Shown: positions 62,071 through 64,000 of the stretch, piece after piece
How positions within the stretch are numbered: the stretch's first letter is position 1
How the letters are laid out: the number at the start of each line of letters is the position of its first letter
Assembly (NCBI GenBank): GCA_018340805.1
Contig: JACMZG010001911.1
Span: 36,927,200 to 36,991,199, forward strand
DNA: 64,000 nucleotides
Origin: Microvelia longipes
Taxonomy: Eukaryota > Arthropoda > Insecta > Hemiptera > Veliidae
Direction of reading: 5' to 3'
Translations under genes and position numbers: made by a program
The notes under the pieces: model-generated
What the model saw: only the letters and a program-made list of their open reading frames with translations
Database searches by the model: none
What the model was told of the DNA's origin: nothing

Positions 62071-62460
62071 AACGACTGCGGTTTGCCGCACGAGATTCAA
62101 GCCATTCTCCCCTCTAAACCAGGTGTTGCTCTAGAACTGAAGAGATGTTATTATTTCAAGAATAGAAAAGAAAACATATTTTTCGACGGGGAGGTGGTTG
62201 AATTGTGTCGCATGGTGTCTGCAGTAAATCCATCTACTTTTTATCATTTCTGTAAAGTACTGCAGTTTTTCTCTTATCAAGTATGTCTCACACACCTACA
62301 TTATTTCATTTCTTTTTACTGTGTATTTTATAATACATTACTTATGAGCATCTTGATACTTCAACGTATAGGACTCTTCCTTTATTCTCGTATTTCTTTG
62401 TGTAAACACAGTTATAATATTAATTCAACTGATTGTTTCGTATTCTTATTCGTTTTGTGA
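62071..62460 (+). other. unrecognised open frame, possible exon or transposon relic
   Basis: After a stop at 62068 the frame is open to 62460. The first 70 codons look protein-like (for example FFDGEVVELCRMVSAVNPST) and are less AT-rich than the flanks. After the splice-donor-like CAA-GTATGT near 62281 the translation becomes low quality. No in-frame ATG precedes the protein-like part and no good splice acceptor was found. I do not recognise a family. Confidence 0.3.
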
Positions 62461-62477
62461 ATAACTTCATGATTTGG

Positions 62478-63291
62478 ATTTTTACTTTTCCTCATTTATA
62501 CCGTAGGTATATAGGGAAAGTATTGTGTTAGCAAAAAAATTCGTAACCGGGATGAAACCGGAATTATCCGTTTCAGGTGTTTTGAAGGCATCCTGAATGG
62601 TATTCACAAAGTTAGCTGTGTCTGTATGTGTGCGTGTGTGTGTGTCTTATCATCGTAGCCCCTAGTGTATTTATGCTAGGAATTTAAAACTTGGTATAAA
62701 AATCAGTCTACCGCTGTAGTTGAGCTATTCCGTCATTAACCCGCAATAATGACTCAGCAAACATTTTGAAATATTATAGAACGCGGAAAACTAATGCGAT
62801 CGGATTGAGATAGCACGCATGTAGCCATGTACAAGACTAACATATGTGCCAAGTTTCATTTCATTATCAGCATTAGTTTAATTTTTATCAAATGACTTGT
62901 GTGCGTTTTTTTAATTTGTAAAAAATCGGAAAACAATTCAGTTCAGTTGAAATTTAGTACAAGTATATACCTTAAAAAATTAGCACACTTAGTTTCGTTT
63001 GAATACGACAAGTATATCCATAATTTTTGTTAGGTCATAATAAGTTTCATCACTGAGCGTTTTATTCATTTTACGTTTTATCATCAGTGCTGTATGGGTG
63101 ACTGCTGAGAATGAAACGGATGCATTTACAATCTAAGGACGAGCAAAGCGAGTCCTAAGACATGTTGCAGTATTAATTTAGTGAATTGTATATTCTGAGG
63201 ATGAGCGAAGCGAAGCCGAAGGAGGGAGGATGAGCATAGCGAGTCCGATGTGATGAGGAAAAGTTCCGAGGTACCCCGTACCTGATTTTTA
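62478..63291 (+). mobile_element. R1 repeat, full-length reference copy (814 bp)
   Basis: In order: the 5' hairpin region starting tttttacttttcctcattta; aaccgggatgaaaccggaat; ggtgttttgaaggcatcctg; a TG run; atcatcgtagcccctagtgt; taccgctgtagttgagctat; attaacccgcaataatgact. Then gattgagatagcacgcatgt, cattatcagcattagttta, the tacgacaagtatatccataa segment, the 5S-like module (63035-63118), two copies of the gaggatgagcgaagcg type, and the end gttccgaggtaccccgtacc. No open frame of any length. The copy looks young compared with 45664-46482. Confidence 0.9.
63035..63118 (+). other. 5S rRNA-like module with insertion
   Basis: It contains gtcataataagtttcatcac and tgtatgggtgactgctgaga followed by atgaaacgg. 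About 27 extra bases lie between the A-box-like and C-box-like parts, compared with 33097-33156. Confidence 0.5.
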
Positions 63292-64000
63292 TTACCTCAA
63301 TAAGAAAGTTTTAAAAACATTATTCTTATTTCCAAAACATACAAAAGCGTTATTGCATTTTTATTTTTTCATTTCCATAACTTTTGCATCTATTTTAACT
63401 CCCTCGGTGCCTTTTACAGATCTAATAAATAATTTGTGTTGGTGCTGCACGATTAGTTAAAGTGGTTAGCTATTAATTCATTACTTTCTGTTTAATAAAT
63501 TGATGGCAGCGTTTAATTTTATACATTTTATAAAGATAAATGAATTATCATAAAGTTAAATTTTCATTGATTGGGTTGAATTTGTTATGGGAGTTCTAGA
63601 ACTGATAGAATTTTATTGCAGTGCTAATGCAGAGATTTTCCTTAACCTCAAGTATTGACGATAAAGTTTACTTACGTTTTAACAATCTAAGCCTAAATGT
63701 GTAGAAGTATTTTCAGTTTTTAGTGTGTTTTGGGATTTATTTCCCAATGGCTTTTTTTATAGTCGTATAAACGATTATTGAAATTATGGTTAATTGTTAA
63801 TAACTTGTTAAATGTTGGTGTGTAGTATGGGCATGTTTATATGTAACGTAAAGTTGTATATTGAATTAGTTTGGTTGTTAAAATTAGTCGTTAGATTAAC
63901 GATAAAGTTTACGACAGGAAAAAGGAAGGTATTGGTACGTCTAGCTTTGCGGTAATAGAATGAGTTTACTAATTCTAACGGTTCGGAAATTATACAGCAT
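63292..64000. other. AT-rich unassigned sequence
   Basis: No feature is seen to the window end. Confidence 0.5.

Overview
This window is AT-rich eukaryotic (metazoan) DNA with no intact host protein-coding gene that I can support. The evidence is long TA/CA/GA microsatellites, fold-back and MITE-like elements, a broken LINE reverse transcriptase, a Penelope-like GIY-YIG remnant, minisatellites, and short frames full of stops. The repeat style fits an invertebrate, perhaps an arthropod with a large repetitive genome such as a copepod, but I cannot name the species. Most of the window looks intergenic or intronic.

The dominant structure is a dispersed repeat family, called R1 here, with about 15 full or partial copies on both strands. 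The best full-length copy is 62478-63291 (about 0.81 kb). Its 5' end can form a hairpin and is also complementary to a 3' subterminal stretch. The middle is a non-coding core. The 3' third contains a module that closely resembles the internal promoter half of 5S rRNA, best preserved at 33097-33156. The element ends in a GC-rich tail. A second family, R2 (5650-6026, 12270-12745, 14450-14920, 34516-35090, 43531-43960), shares core modules with R1 in the same order but has a different head and tail and lacks the 5S-like part. R1 and R2 look like modular, non-autonomous mobile repeats.

Layout. 0-2.3 kb: two inverted, protein-level-homologous exon-like blocks surround a MITE and a 49-bp tandem repeat, followed by a 260-bp inverted-repeat element. 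3.7-6 kb: an R1 copy and R2 copies. 9.6-10.1 kb: a Penelope-like remnant with 70-bp inverted ends. 11-15 kb: R1, R2, microsatellites and a 101-bp MITE. 15-28 kb: long AT-rich sequence with only small hairpins. 28-29.3 kb: a 37-bp minisatellite and head-to-head R1 copies. 30-35 kb: a MITE, TA and GA arrays, three R1 copies and an R2 copy interrupted by a TA array. 37-46.5 kb: more R1 and R2, a possible hAT-like element, and a long-TIR fold-back between two R1 copies. 48.5-49.7 kb: a dead non-LTR reverse transcriptase. 50-55.3 kb: three minisatellites, including twelve 60-bp units. 56-56.5 kb: two perfect snap-back palindromes sharing one loop sequence. 57.7-63.3 kb: R1 copies and a large fold-back.

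No gene network can be inferred. What the window shows is a community of non-autonomous repeats, with fragments of two classes of retroelement that could in principle have supplied enzymes. All family assignments were made by eye, and boundaries are approximate to several bases.
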